From NCBI RefSeq assembly GCF_011634895.1, contig NZ_SIRR01000003.1, positions 620,001-684,000 of the forward strand: a stretch of DNA of 64,000 bases, given 5' to 3'. Position numbers and translations under genes: made by a program. How positions within the stretch are numbered: the first letter of the stretch is position 1; the number at the start of each line of letters is the position of its first letter. Under the pieces are notes generated by a model. The model had not been told where the DNA came from. It searched no databases and saw only the letters and a list, made by a program, of their open reading frames with translations. Source of the stretch: Rheinheimera pleomorphica (GTDB taxonomy: Bacteria; Pseudomonadota; Gammaproteobacteria; Enterobacterales; Alteromonadaceae). Positions 15,407 to 24,797 of this stretch are shown here, one piece after another.

Positions 15407-17527
15407 ATGCAGCAGTATCAAATGCTTATATTTGGAATGGTGATGTCGGCAACTATTTGGGCCGGCGGCGCTGAGGCGACATCAAGCCCCCAAACGGCAC
15501 AAGACAGTGCCAGCGACGACAGCGCGATTGAAGTGATCAAGGTGTATGCAGACAGCTATCGCAGCACGGGCACTAAATCGCGCTTAACGCCGCTGCAAGC
15601 GCCGATGAGTTACCAGATTTATGACGCGGCGCTGCTGCAGTTGCGTCAGGTAGACAGTGTTAATGAAGCCTTACGCTATGCGCCTGGCATCACCACCGAA
15701 AACCGCAGCACGGTGACCATTTTTGACCAGTATACTATTCGCGGTTTTGACAGCTACCGTAACTACTATGATGGTTTACCTCTACAATACAATGGTTTAT
15801 GGAATTTGGCGCCGCAAGTAGACGCCTACGCTACCGAAAGCGTTGAAGTGCTTAAGGGGCCAACGTCTGTACTGTATGGCTCGGCACCGCCCGGCGGTAT
15901 GGTGAATCAAACTGCCAAGCAACCGCAGGCGCAAACACAGCAGCAGGCACGGGTGCGTCTGGGGTCAGGCCAGTTAGCCGAGTTAGCTTTTGATAGCACC
16001 GGTGCGGCGAACGAGCAGGCAAATTACCGCCTGATTGGCCTGGCGCGACAAAAAGACGGCCAGCAGCAAACTACCCAAGAACAGCGCTATGTTATAGCGC
16101 CGTCGCTAAGTTGGGCATTTAATGATGCAACCAGTATCAACCTGAATCTGTATTATCAAAACGACCCTGAAATGGTGCCCTCTACGCCGCTACCTGCCAC
16201 CGGTACATTGTACCCGGCAAGCTATGGCTACCTGCCGGCCGATGCTTATGCCGGCGATAACAACTGGGCCAGCTTTAAGCGCGAAGTGACTATGCTGGGG
16301 TATAAGTTGCATCATCAATTTAGCCCTGGCCTGAGCTTGCTGCAAAACCTGCGTTATACCCAGGCCGACGGTCAGCAGCAAAACAGCTACAACCTGGGGC
16401 TAAGCGACGGTGACGCAATGTTGGCCCGTACGGCTTATTTTACCGATGAAAAAATTGACGGCTATGTGGTAGACAACCAGCTGGCGTGGACAACCAACAG
16501 CAGTGATTGGCGCAACCAGCTGTTGCTTGGCGTGGAATACAATAGCCTGGACTCGCAGGTCCGTTATGGCGACACCTTTGGTGTGGCTACGCCAGCACTT
16601 AACCTGGCACAACCGGATTATAACTTAATCAACCCCGCGCAATTGCCGCTGGATACCTACAGCCAGCAAAACCAGATCGAACAGCGGCAACTGGGCGTCT
16701 ACCTGCAAAATGAGTGGCAATCATCAGGCCTGCTGCTGCTGGCCGGCCTGCGTCATGATCGCTACGACAGCCGCGATGACGCTAATTTGGGCGGCGTTCT
16801 CAGCACGACTGACATAGACCAGCGTCATACCAGTATCCGCCTGGCCGCGATGTACACCTTCGACGCTGGCTGGGCACCTTATATTAGCTACTCTGAGTCG
16901 TTTGAGCCGGTTTCCGGCACTGACTCGGTCACTGGCGAAGCGTTTAAACCGACCACCGCCGATCAAATTGAACTGGGTGTTAAATATAAAGGCGACACCA
17001 CACAGTTAACGCTGGCCGTTTTTGATTTGCGCAAACAGCAAGTGGTGGTTAATACGCCCGACTTTATGCAGAAAACGCAAACCGGTGAAGTGCAATCCAA
17101 AGGGATAGAAATGACGCTGCAGCAGCAAGTAGGGGCGGACTTTTCGCTTAACCTGAGCCTGACGCAGCTGGATGTTGCCGTAAGCCGTAACCCGCTGAAC
17201 GCGGCACTGGTAGGTAAAACGCCGGTATGGGTAGCAGAGCAACAAGCCGCTGCCTGGGCGCACTACTATGTCAGCGACAAGCTGGAACTCAGTGCCGGCG
17301 TGCGTTATGTCGGCCAAAGCCAGCTGGACGAGCTGAACAGCGATCAGCTACCCGGTTACACCCTGTGGGATCTGGCGCTGGCCTATCAGCTTAGCGACAA
17401 CTATAAACTGGGCCTGACCGCCAGCAATCTGGGTAACAAACGCTATGTTGGCGCCTGTTATGATCAGAACAATTGCTGGATGGGCGCCGAGCGCAGCGTC
17501 GAGTTAAACCTGTACGCGAGTTTTTAG
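15407..17527 (+). CDS. TonB-dependent ferric-siderophore receptor, 706 aa
   Basis: An outer-membrane import gate for the ferric siderophore. After a signal peptide (about residues 1-25) comes the plug domain, recognised by SVNEALRYAPGITTENRS, YTIRGFDSY and VEVLKGPTSVLYGSAPPGG. The rest is a 22-strand barrel ending in the classic GNKRYVGACYD... repeat and C-terminal Phe (LNLYASF). Overall it is of the FhuE/FoxA/FcuA hydroxamate class. A Cys pair near the end (GACYDQNNCW) is common in this class. AAGAGGAAA precedes the ATG, and the Fur box 55 bases upstream controls it. Confidence 0.95.
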   Translation: MQQYQMLIFGMVMSATIWAGGAEATSSPQTAQDSASDDSAIEVIKVYADSYRSTGTKSRLTPLQAPMSYQIYDAALLQLRQVDSVNEALRYAPGITTENRSTVTIFDQYTIRGFDSYRNYYDGLPLQYNGLWNLAPQVDAYATESVEVLKGPTSVLYGSAPPGGMVNQTAKQPQAQTQQQARVRLGSGQLAELAFDSTGAANEQANYRLIGLARQKDGQQQTTQEQRYVIAPSLSWAFNDATSINLNLYYQNDPEMVPSTPLPATGTLYPASYGYLPADAYAGDNNWASFKREVTMLGYKLHHQFSPGLSLLQNLRYTQADGQQQNSYNLGLSDGDAMLARTAYFTDEKIDGYVVDNQLAWTTNSSDWRNQLLLGVEYNSLDSQVRYGDTFGVATPALNLAQPDYNLINPAQLPLDTYSQQNQIEQRQLGVYLQNEWQSSGLLLLAGLRHDRYDSRDDANLGGVLSTTDIDQRHTSIRLAAMYTFDAGWAPYISYSESFEPVSGTDSVTGEAFKPTTADQIELGVKYKGDTTQLTLAVFDLRKQQVVVNTPDFMQKTQTGEVQSKGIEMTLQQQVGADFSLNLSLTQLDVAVSRNPLNAALVGKTPVWVAEQQAAAWAHYYVSDKLELSAGVRYVGQSQLDELNSDQLPGYTLWDLALAYQLSDNYKLGLTASNLGNKRYVGACYDQNNCWMGAERSVELNLYASF

Positions 17528-17530
17528 TGG

Positions 17531-18379
17531 ATGGTTAGTTGCTGTGAGAGTGGCCTTGCTCGTTGTCTTGATAGCGGTATTGATAACAGCGCGACGCTGG
17601 CTGAACTGTTGCAACTGGCAGCACGCCTGCTACCGGCTTTGCAGGGCCAGCTCGCGCAGCCAGAACAAACAGCGCACTCAGAATACGCAGAGCGCTCAGA
17701 ACAAACCGCCATTATTCACGGCAGAGACAATCGTCAGTCATTACTGGCGCTCTATCAATACTGGCGTCAGCAGCACCCGGAAGCGACTCACGCCTATTGG
17801 TGGGTGCGCAGTTGGAACATGCTGATGTGGCAGCCTGTTTACCTGTCGGTTATCGGCGTGCATAGCGGCGGTATCGCCATCAGGCTTGCCGGGTTTAGCC
17901 AGCACTGCCAGCAGGGTGTAGTGGCGGGCTTTACGCTGCAGTCGCAGGTGGGTGTTAGCCAACCGATCGCTGATGCGATCCCGTGTAGTGCCGCCGAACT
18001 GGCCGCATTTTACCAGGATATGCTGGCGGAGTTGGTGCAAGTTATTCCGCTGCGGCCGGCCCTGGCAGGCCGTTTGCTGGCGGATAGTCTGCTATCGGCG
18101 CTATTGCTGTGTTACCGGCAGGCCAGCTTGATGACAGCGCCGCAGCTATTACATTGGCGCCAGCTATGGCTGGACGCTTTAGGCATCGATAACGCCGCGC
18201 CGTTTTATATTGACACGCACACGCGCCAACCGGCGTTTATACGGCGTACCTGCTGTATGCATTATCTGCGAGCCGACGGCGACTGCTGCGACAATTGCCC
18301 CAGGCGCGCCAGTCGACGGCGCAAGCACAGCGAAACGGATACTGCTGCTTACCCTGTAAAGATTACTGATAGCAGGTAA
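17531..18379 (+). CDS. fhuF: FhuF-type ferric-siderophore reductase, 282 aa
   Basis: The C-terminus holds CC-x10-C-x2-C (residues about 248-263), the unusual 2Fe-2S ligand set that defines FhuF-like ferric-siderophore reductases, which release iron from hydroxamates in the cytoplasm. The rest (WWVRSWNMLMWQPVYLS, FSQHCQQGVVAGF) is typical of the family. It starts four bases after the receptor stop, so the two are co-transcribed under the Fur box. It completes import of the siderophore made by the divergent operon. Confidence 0.88.
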   Translation: MVSCCESGLARCLDSGIDNSATLAELLQLAARLLPALQGQLAQPEQTAHSEYAERSEQTAIIHGRDNRQSLLALYQYWRQQHPEATHAYWWVRSWNMLMWQPVYLSVIGVHSGGIAIRLAGFSQHCQQGVVAGFTLQSQVGVSQPIADAIPCSAAELAAFYQDMLAELVQVIPLRPALAGRLLADSLLSALLLCYRQASLMTAPQLLHWRQLWLDALGIDNAAPFYIDTHTRQPAFIRRTCCMHYLRADGDCCDNCPRRASRRRKHSETDTAAYPVKITDSR

Positions 18380-18543
18380 CTTCTACAGTTGGCAGCGGTA
18401 AATCAGGCTGAAACCTTGCCGAAATTTTTAGTTAACATTTTGTTTTATATATATTTATTGTATCTGGCATAAGCCTTGCTGTTATCTCAATGTCTGGCGC
18501 AGCCAGTGGCGGCGCTTCACAATGTTAACCAAGGAGGCAGATC
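18380..18543. other. Intergenic with promoter-like AT tract before the yqjD-like operon
   Basis: An AT-rich run (TTTTATATATATTTATTGTA near 18443) and AAGGAGG just before the next ATG mark the start of a new transcript. No terminator is clear for the siderophore import genes. Confidence 0.4.
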
Positions 18544-18867
18544 ATGGCCAGCTCACAAAGTGCAACCCATCAGGCTAACAGTAAAACCAATGGCGGCTTA
18601 AATTCACCGGTGACAACAAAAGCCAGTGAGGCAGCGCACCATGCGGTCGATGCGGTGGCAGCCAAAGCGGCTAACGCCGAGGACAGCCTGCGCAAAACGG
18701 CGGCTAGCTCGCAGGAAACTCTGGCACATAAGCAGGAAGAAATTAAGCAGCAGCTGCAAAGCTCGTACAGCAAAACCCGCGAGTTAGCAGCGCAAAACCC
18801 GCTGGCTACCGCCGGTATTGCCTTTGCCGCCGGTGCATTACTCACCGCCTTACTGCGCCGTCGCTAG
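18544..18867 (+). CDS. YqjD/ElaB-family (DUF883) membrane protein, 107 aa
   Basis: Helical, Ala/Lys/Gln-rich protein with a C-terminal membrane anchor: NPLATAGIAFAAGALLTALL followed by RRR. This arrangement is that of E. coli YqjD and ElaB, inner-membrane proteins tied to stationary phase and able to bind ribosomes. The central part (SLRKTAASSQETLAHKQEE) is the DUF883 coiled coil. AAGGAGG lies before the ATG. It opens a three-gene run with yqjE- and yqjK-like genes, as in enterobacteria. Confidence 0.8.
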   Translation: MASSQSATHQANSKTNGGLNSPVTTKASEAAHHAVDAVAAKAANAEDSLRKTAASSQETLAHKQEEIKQQLQSSYSKTRELAAQNPLATAGIAFAAGALLTALLRRR

Positions 18868-18875
18868 GGGCCACT

Positions 18876-19409
18876 ATGCAAAGTCGTGAAACGGCAACAG
18901 CACCGACACAAGCGCCGGATACCACGGCCAGTACTAAGGTCGGTACGGCTGCACAAAGTGCAGCGCCACAGCCGCTAACGGAGCAGTTAACCGGGCTGGC
19001 GGCGCTGGGCTGGTCGGTATCTGAGCTTTATATAGCGCAGCTGAAACTGGCAGCCAATACAGCCAAAGCAGAGTGGCAGCTAAGCGGGCGCAGCCTGGTT
19101 ATTGCCGCTGCACTGCTGGTGTGCTTTGGTGCCGGCATTATTTTACTGTGGGCCACAACCTTAGTGCTGCTGGGCGTTATGCTATGGCAGCTAAGCCAGT
19201 CGGTTGTTGTTACTGCCGGCGCTTTATTGCTGTTGCAAGGTGGCGTCTTGCTGTGGTGTTGGCGCAGCCTGAACTATGTATTATCGCAGGTTGGTTTTCG
19301 CCAAAGCTGGCGAGCGCTTCGCCAGTTGTTTAATAGTGGCGCTGGGCGCAAGGCCAAACAACAGCCTGACAACACGGAGGCGCCTAATGCTGATCGCCAA
19401 ACTGCTTAA
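18876..19409 (+). CDS. YqjE-family (DUF1469) membrane protein, 177 aa
   Basis: Two adjacent membrane segments (about residues 68-92 and 101-124) follow a region (LAALGWSVSELYIAQLKLAANTAKAEW) that matches the phage-holin-like superfamily III / YqjE family. The termini are soluble and low-complexity. It lies eight bases after the DUF883 gene and overlaps the next gene, so the three are one operon. The role is unknown beyond envelope association. Confidence 0.8.
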   Translation: MQSRETATAPTQAPDTTASTKVGTAAQSAAPQPLTEQLTGLAALGWSVSELYIAQLKLAANTAKAEWQLSGRSLVIAAALLVCFGAGIILLWATTLVLLGVMLWQLSQSVVVTAGALLLLQGGVLLWCWRSLNYVLSQVGFRQSWRALRQLFNSGAGRKAKQQPDNTEAPNADRQTA

Positions 19410-19638
19410 CAAACAGCAGCAAAAAGTGCAGCGACTGGCAGTGCAAAGCCGCCAGCAGCACAAGCTACTTGCCGCACACAGCTTTTTACTGCGCCAGCGT
19501 GCGCTGAGTGTTATTGGCTCGGCCCCGGGGTTGGCGCTGAGTTTTAGCGCCGGCGTGTTGTTTCAACTGCGTCATCACAGCAGTATCAAAGCCGTGCGCA
19601 GCCTGATAGGCTGGCGCTGGTTAACCACCTGGTGGTAA
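19387..19638 (+). CDS. YqjK-like small protein, 83 aa
   Basis: It starts at the ATG at 19387, preceded by GGAGG, and overlaps the YqjE-like gene by 23 bases. The sequence is strongly basic, with a helical N-terminal half (LLNKQQQKVQRLAVQSRQQ) and a short hydrophobic patch (VIGSAPGLALSFSAGVLFQL). Position and composition fit YqjK, third gene of the yqjDEK set. It is the last core gene before the island. Confidence 0.65.
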   Translation: MLIAKLLNKQQQKVQRLAVQSRQQHKLLAAHSFLLRQRALSVIGSAPGLALSFSAGVLFQLRHHSSIKAVRSLIGWRWLTTWW

Positions 19639-20049
19639 CGCTGTTGTAAACCTGTCGCCCTGGCCCGTCTGCGGTTAGGGCTTCTTGCTCCTTATTGTTA
19701 GCACCTTCCAATGTAACCTTTTGAATTTAATGGTTTTAATATTTTTTGTCGAGCGTCAGATAACTCTGGAATTCCAGTCTTGGAGAAGTCTTTTAGAATA
19801 GAGGTTTGAAATTTTTTAGCGGTGGCAACTTGCGTCAGCAATTCTGGAATTTTTACATGTCCGTCATTTATTTCTGGAAATGGATTTTCGATCCTCCAGA
19901 TGAGCGTATACCAGTACAAGCCCACCAAATAAGGCGGCGCTACCATAAGTAATAGTTCAGATTAATTCAAGATGCAAATAGATAGATTTTTGACAAGGGG
20001 ACGCGAGTGAGGACTTCAGTACGTTAACGTAAAACGAATCTTCAGGGAC
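19639..20049. other. Left junction of the mosaic island
   Basis: Core sequence gives way to the Tn7-like element somewhere here. An 82-codon frame (19698-19946, minus) is listed separately. TCTGGAA recurs three times in the same orientation (about 19763, 19841 and 19871), a spacing that could be transposase-binding sites at an element end, but I cannot fix the exact end. Confidence 0.35.
19698..19946 (-). CDS. Hypothetical 82-aa frame at the transposon edge
   Basis: An unrecognised frame between the last transposition gene and the core. It begins MVAPPYLVGLYWYTLIW and ends in a basic stretch (LKPLNSKGYIGRC). There is no clear ribosome site, so it may be chance or a cut-down cargo gene. Confidence 0.3.
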   Translation of the reverse strand: MVAPPYLVGLYWYTLIWRIENPFPEINDGHVKIPELLTQVATAKKFQTSILKDFSKTGIPELSDARQKILKPLNSKGYIGRC

Positions 20050-20553
20050 TTAATATAGCCCTTTATTTCGAAAGCCCTTGCCGACGAGAATAAATATTCT
20101 GCTGGCTGTGTGGGCGATATAATCATTTTCAACATTAACAATTTCATCGCTCATGATGGAGCCACCGAATTGGACTTCTTCTAGGTCATCCTTGATGACA
20201 AAATTTGATGTTAGGTAATGCGACATTACTTTTGGGGACGGATAGCTGTTATCCATTAGCTCCCAAATACACCAACTGCTGATAAGGCACAAAGGCCGCA
20301 GCGGGTACTGGTTTCTAATCCCTTCGGAGACAGAGATGAGGTTGTCTAGAGATACCTCTGAGATTATAGACTGCGATTCGAGGTGTTTTCGTATAAATAT
20401 CGGCTCTAATATCTGGTGGATGCTGGTTAATTTGCTTCCAGCATCCGGCACTAAAAGTTGATGTTTATTCTGTCTTGGCTTAAATCTCCTGAATTTGTCC
20501 ATTATCTTTGATTCCTTGACTCCATTAGACCTGTTCAGGCTCGAACGATGCAT
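20050..20553 (-). CDS. Accessory gene downstream of tniQ, 167 aa
   Basis: I do not recognise the protein. It is soluble and basic at the N-terminus (DKFRRFKPRQNKHQ) with a longer helical middle. It overlaps the end of tniQ by 29 bases, so it is translated from the transposition mRNA as the fifth gene. In position it corresponds to tniE of Tn6022/AbaR-type elements, whose role is unknown; whether the sequences are related I cannot tell. A start at the internal ATG (residue 18, MDKF) is also possible and would remove the overlap. Confidence 0.6.
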   Translation of the reverse strand: MHRSSLNRSNGVKESKIMDKFRRFKPRQNKHQLLVPDAGSKLTSIHQILEPIFIRKHLESQSIISEVSLDNLISVSEGIRNQYPLRPLCLISSWCIWELMDNSYPSPKVMSHYLTSNFVIKDDLEEVQFGGSIMSDEIVNVENDYIAHTASRIFILVGKGFRNKGLY

Positions 20554-21904
20554 GTTCTGAAATAGGTAAAGAAAGTTGTTTGTTGAGAACTCTCGCCAGT
20601 ACCATTACTTCGCGTTTTAGGAATTGTCTGGGAGAAAAATTATTAACTCGATACGTTCTGAGCAATCCCGTTCTTTTAGCTTTTTGCAGCAGCTCAATAG
20701 GCTGGCTACATAGTTTTGTGGCAATTTCAGATGAGATGTAATTCTGGTCATTTTTTTCAAAATAGTTAAATACAAAGTTTCGCATATCGATTTCTAAAAT
20801 CAGAAGAGAGTCCACAAGCTTCAACGACGATTGGAACCGATATCGCAGCTCCCCTCGACAACATGCGTTCACGACATCTATCGCCTCAATGTGGTATGGC
20901 GCAATAATTGACAGCCAGTTTCCCAAACTAAACGCCTGCTCTGTATGAGGAGTCGATGAAGACTTTAAGATCTGTAAAAGTGGAGAAATTGAGAAATGCT
21001 CAGAGCGAACACCTTCTGTCGAGACCGCTTTTTTATGGGTGTATTGTTTTATAAACGCGGGATAATCTGGGGATTTCGTCAATTTAGAGAGATAGTCTAT
21101 CAAAACAGCATGCGGCACGAATAACTCTGGAATGTTTTGGGCTCCATCTTTGTCATCATGTCGAACTACTGAAATTGCTTCATTCACCATTCTAGTAAAT
21201 GGCCATTCGTTTGTTAGTGAATTGATGCAGTGGAGCAGCTCCCATAATCGGAATGTAATGGGATACATGACGTAATCTGCTTTTTGCTTTAAATACTCTG
21301 ATAGCAGTGGCAGATAGGTTTTGCTTTGAGTTAACACCTCGTAGCCCAGTTCAATCCGTGCTACTGATGATAATGAGGAATAGGCGTTTTTAACGTGATT
21401 GGCAAACTGAGCTGCTGCGTAACACTCTTCAAGAGCTTGGCGAGATAATGCCGCCAGTGGGGATGGGCGGATAGGCAGCTGCGCTTCACAATATTCGTTT
21501 GTGCAATTCGCGCTGAGTATAGGTATCTCCCATTTTAGTGCAGATGAACACCGTGGACAGTTTTCGACTAAGAGCACCTTATGAGTTTCACAATGATAAC
21601 TGGTGGGCTTTTGCCAGCTTTCCAAAACTGGCATGGATGATAAAACACACGCCGGGCAAATTTTGCATGTAGACAGGCTTGTATCACCTCGTGACTTTCT
21701 CAGCGGTTTGATAATGTCCGCCAGGCCATATTCGTTCAACGTCTTTTCAAACAATATGCCGTTACCTCGACAGATATGTGTGAGTTGATGACGACTCATC
21801 AACTCAGTTAAACAGACGATGCCATTTATTTTTGCCAGCCGTAAGATATAGCCAGCAATACACTCGTCTTCTTTTGGGCGAAGGATAATTGATAAATAAC
21901 TCAA
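20525..21904 (-). CDS. tniQ: TniQ/TnsD-family target selector, 459 aa
   Basis: TniQ proteins direct Tn7-like elements to a target, either a DNA site bound by the protein or a partner complex. The N-terminal zinc-binding module is clear: CKICPACV at about residues 80-87, then W and HCETHKVLLVENCPRCSSALKW about 20-40 residues later, the usual arrangement of Cys and His ligands. The C-terminal half ends in a helix-turn-helix-like stretch (SSEIATKLCSQPIELLQKAKR), as in TnsD-like members that bind DNA. It follows tnsC by two bases. Length (459) lies between short CAST TniQ and Tn7 TnsD, suggesting site-specific targeting. Confidence 0.9.
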   Translation of the reverse strand: MSYLSIILRPKEDECIAGYILRLAKINGIVCLTELMSRHQLTHICRGNGILFEKTLNEYGLADIIKPLRKSRGDTSLSTCKICPACVLSSMPVLESWQKPTSYHCETHKVLLVENCPRCSSALKWEIPILSANCTNEYCEAQLPIRPSPLAALSRQALEECYAAAQFANHVKNAYSSLSSVARIELGYEVLTQSKTYLPLLSEYLKQKADYVMYPITFRLWELLHCINSLTNEWPFTRMVNEAISVVRHDDKDGAQNIPELFVPHAVLIDYLSKLTKSPDYPAFIKQYTHKKAVSTEGVRSEHFSISPLLQILKSSSTPHTEQAFSLGNWLSIIAPYHIEAIDVVNACCRGELRYRFQSSLKLVDSLLILEIDMRNFVFNYFEKNDQNYISSEIATKLCSQPIELLQKAKRTGLLRTYRVNNFSPRQFLKREVMVLARVLNKQLSLPISEHASFEPEQV

Positions 21905-21906
21905 TG

Positions 21907-22812
21907 CTAACTCGCCTTTTGTAGGTGTTTTTCAAGTTCCCTGTCAGTTAGGAGCTTTTCGTCAAAAGGGTTGCCCGTTTTGCCAAAACCCTCTTCATAT
22001 GACTGCTTGAGTCTATGTAAAAACTCTTTGGTTTTTAGACCTTTATCTAGCTCAGCCAAACTAAACAGTTTTGCCAGTAACGCAGGTTTCCCTTTAGTTG
22101 CGATGTGCAATCGGTACATCAGCACTTTATCAACTTCGGTTATGTGAGCTAATCCGTGTTTAGTCATGAAATAGTTAATTGCCTCTAACCAAGCCCAGGT
22201 TCCCATTGGTATTGCTGGGATCTCGAGTTCGGCTCTGAAGCGCCTGGCAATTTGTTCTTCAGTCTGGAAATCTTTAGCCCGCTTATCGAGCTCCAACAAA
22301 CGTCTTAAAGCGGGTGTACCCACGAGAATCATTGGAATATTGGTATCGTCAAGTATTTCTGCCACGCATTTACTGATTTCCAAAAGTCGCTGACCTGCTG
22401 TGTAAGGCAGGGCGTTTTGCATCTCATCGACGATGATGACTTTCACTTGATGTTTTGACAGTAGCTGTTTTAAACGCTGCATCGCACGTTGATGAGACAA
22501 TCTTATTGCATAAATGGTCACATCTAGTGCGGCTAGCAGTTCTAATGCAAGCTGAGTAGGCGTTTGCAAGGTAGTGATCTTGACATACAACGCAGGTTTG
22601 ATCTTAACCTCATCAATTACTGGAGCATCAAGATTTAGTGTCTCGGCTAAATACTTACATAAGGTCGTTTTACCGACGCCTGACTCGCCTATAACTAATT
22701 GGCCATAGGCTTTTTCCTTGGTGTGATTGATAGTGTTCATCATAATGTTTAAGGCCTTAGAGACGTGACCTCCAAGGAAAATATCGCTATGGGCACTCAT
22801 GACAGTATTCAT
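21907..22812 (-). CDS. tnsC: TnsC/TniB-family AAA+ transposition regulator, 301 aa
   Basis: An ATPase that joins the target selector to the transposase. Walker A is GESGVGKTTLCKYL (near residue 43) and Walker B is VIIVDEMQNAL (near residue 122), followed by sensor-like VGTPALRRLL. The size equals TniB/short TnsC and is half that of Tn7 TnsC, so it lacks the long tails that contact TnsA/TnsB in Tn7. Its start shares one base with the tnsB stop and its stop lies two bases from tniQ, so translation is coupled. Confidence 0.93.
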   Translation of the reverse strand: MNTVMSAHSDIFLGGHVSKALNIMMNTINHTKEKAYGQLVIGESGVGKTTLCKYLAETLNLDAPVIDEVKIKPALYVKITTLQTPTQLALELLAALDVTIYAIRLSHQRAMQRLKQLLSKHQVKVIIVDEMQNALPYTAGQRLLEISKCVAEILDDTNIPMILVGTPALRRLLELDKRAKDFQTEEQIARRFRAELEIPAIPMGTWAWLEAINYFMTKHGLAHITEVDKVLMYRLHIATKGKPALLAKLFSLAELDKGLKTKEFLHRLKQSYEEGFGKTGNPFDEKLLTDRELEKHLQKAS

Positions 22813-24797
22813 TAAATATAATCCTTGTCGGAATACAAACCGCTTGTGTCACTGGCTGATTGTTTTTTCTCTTTTTTTTGCTCGTTCTGCTGCTTTTTTA
22901 GAGATGCATTTTGTTTGGCGGCTAGTTTTTCGGCAACAGCACTGTTTGAAGCATCAATGTGCTTGTCGAGACAATCCGGTGGTTCTACCGTGTCAGGTTT
23001 AGATGTCTCTTCACTATCCTCTTCGTCCTTAGACGACTTATTAACTTTAAGAGGCGTTGGGAAACCACTAAAGGTGGACGAAGAATGGTAAGCTCTTTGC
23101 TTAGGAGTACGTAAAGCGTCCAGATCTGCAAAACTCGGTGACTTGTCATTAAAAAGTTCGATATCACGGTTCGGGACGATGCAGGAATATTGAACTTTAC
23201 CATCCTCTATGAAGGACACGGTTACATGTGTCGCGTCACCTGGGTTATAGCTCACTGTAACATTTACTTTTTTATCACCGCGCCTTTTATTGTTTTGGTA
23301 TAGCAGTTTGAGCTCACTTGATGAGAAATCCTGATTGTGCAATCTGACAAAGCCTGTCTCATACAACGTTGCTTCTCTCTTTTTGTAGTGAAAACAGTGC
23401 CTAATTTTGGCGTAATCCAATGGCAAAGCGGGAAACGTTTGGGTTGGTTCAGTCATCATTTGATGAGGCGTTTTACCTCCGATGACCTGACGGCTCTGAT
23501 GGTGGTAAGTGTCCATGAAATCACACAATGCTTGTTTAAACTGCTCTGGCGTCAATGTGGCTGTTTCGCAAGTTGGTTTACTTCCTTCATCAGGTTGTCC
23601 TGATTTATTGCGCCCCGCATAACCTGGAACACCAAAAAAAATCTCACCTGATGTCTCTATTTTTATAATGTGACCCTTCAAAAAGTTGTCACGGAAATAC
23701 CTGTTAAATGCTTCAACAAATGGCTTCTTGAATGGACTATAAGCTGCTACGCGAGTCACGGAGGTTCCCAAGCTGTTACAAATTATTGTCAGCTCGTTAG
23801 GTTTGAAGCCTGGTCCATTATCGACGATAAGCTCCTGGATCCTTCCAGCATAGGGATTATGTTCAGACGTCATGTGAGCAATCGTCAGCATCGTAATTAC
23901 ACCCTCTAAGGTTTCCGGAGTGCCAATCTCATAAGTCCAAGCCAGTATGCAACGTGTGTAACAGTCGATAAGAAAGTAGAGTGCTACGGTGCCGTCGATA
24001 ACGGTTCCGTCTGTATTTCGTAATTGCAAATGAACATGAATACGGTCGCCTTCAACCCGTTCAAAAGGAGCGCTTACCCTCATTTGGGATAAGTTAGTGC
24101 GGCTCATTTTTATCTGCGTCTCGGTGTTTGATTTCATAAATATATGTTCTTGTTCTTTGATTTCATTAACTCTTCGCCCAAAGGTGCTTAAGGAACGCCC
24201 TTTAAAACCAAGCTTTTTTGCTTCTTCCAGATAAAAGGAATACACCTTGACAGTCTTGGATTGACAGGCTCTAGGCCAATGTCTCAGTAGAAAGGATTGC
24301 AAAAATTCGTCTTCATTGATTGCACTATTCTTTCGAGATTGCCTTTTTTTTCTTAGCAATGATCCGGAGTGGCAACCGCTTTTAAGGTAATTTTTAAAAT
24401 GCGTTGTGAGTGAAGTTCTTTTCGGGTATGGCTTGTGTTGGTTAGGGAATCGCTCAGCGACAATTGCACAAATTTGTTCATATGCCTTGTCGGTCGAATA
24501 TGGCAGGCCTTGAAGTACAAGCTCATACATTACCTCCATAAAGTCTTCGTATATATCAACAGCTTTTTCTTGATACGGCTTTGGCTTGGCTTCAATTGCG
24601 ATTGGCAAAAAGCGCTCTTCAATTTGATGGTTACGTATTCCCTCAAAAAACATTGTTTTGTCAACTAGCTTAAATTCCCAATTGGTAAGCCCATCGCTTT
24701 TCAGCAAGATTTGCGTTGAACTGGAACCAGTAACCTCGTACCGATTTGGGTCATTCAAAAAAATATATCGCGCTTGGCTGTTTGGTTGAGTCTTCAT
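22812..24797 (-). CDS. tnsB: TnsB/TniA-family DDE transposase, 661 aa
   Basis: The strand-transfer enzyme that cuts and joins the 3' ends. The integrase-fold core carries the triad in FLIDCYTRCILAW (first Asp), LIVDNGPGF (second Asp) and PFVEAFNRYFRD (Glu). Helix-turn-helix DNA-binding domains occupy the N-terminal 240 residues, and the C-terminus is a long charged, low-complexity tail (KQNASLKKQQNEQKKEKKQ) where TnsB contacts TnsC. It overlaps tnsA by four bases upstream and tnsC by one downstream. Confidence 0.94.
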   Translation of the reverse strand: MKTQPNSQARYIFLNDPNRYEVTGSSSTQILLKSDGLTNWEFKLVDKTMFFEGIRNHQIEERFLPIAIEAKPKPYQEKAVDIYEDFMEVMYELVLQGLPYSTDKAYEQICAIVAERFPNQHKPYPKRTSLTTHFKNYLKSGCHSGSLLRKKRQSRKNSAINEDEFLQSFLLRHWPRACQSKTVKVYSFYLEEAKKLGFKGRSLSTFGRRVNEIKEQEHIFMKSNTETQIKMSRTNLSQMRVSAPFERVEGDRIHVHLQLRNTDGTVIDGTVALYFLIDCYTRCILAWTYEIGTPETLEGVITMLTIAHMTSEHNPYAGRIQELIVDNGPGFKPNELTIICNSLGTSVTRVAAYSPFKKPFVEAFNRYFRDNFLKGHIIKIETSGEIFFGVPGYAGRNKSGQPDEGSKPTCETATLTPEQFKQALCDFMDTYHHQSRQVIGGKTPHQMMTEPTQTFPALPLDYAKIRHCFHYKKREATLYETGFVRLHNQDFSSSELKLLYQNNKRRGDKKVNVTVSYNPGDATHVTVSFIEDGKVQYSCIVPNRDIELFNDKSPSFADLDALRTPKQRAYHSSSTFSGFPTPLKVNKSSKDEEDSEETSKPDTVEPPDCLDKHIDASNSAVAEKLAAKQNASLKKQQNEQKKEKKQSASDTSGLYSDKDYI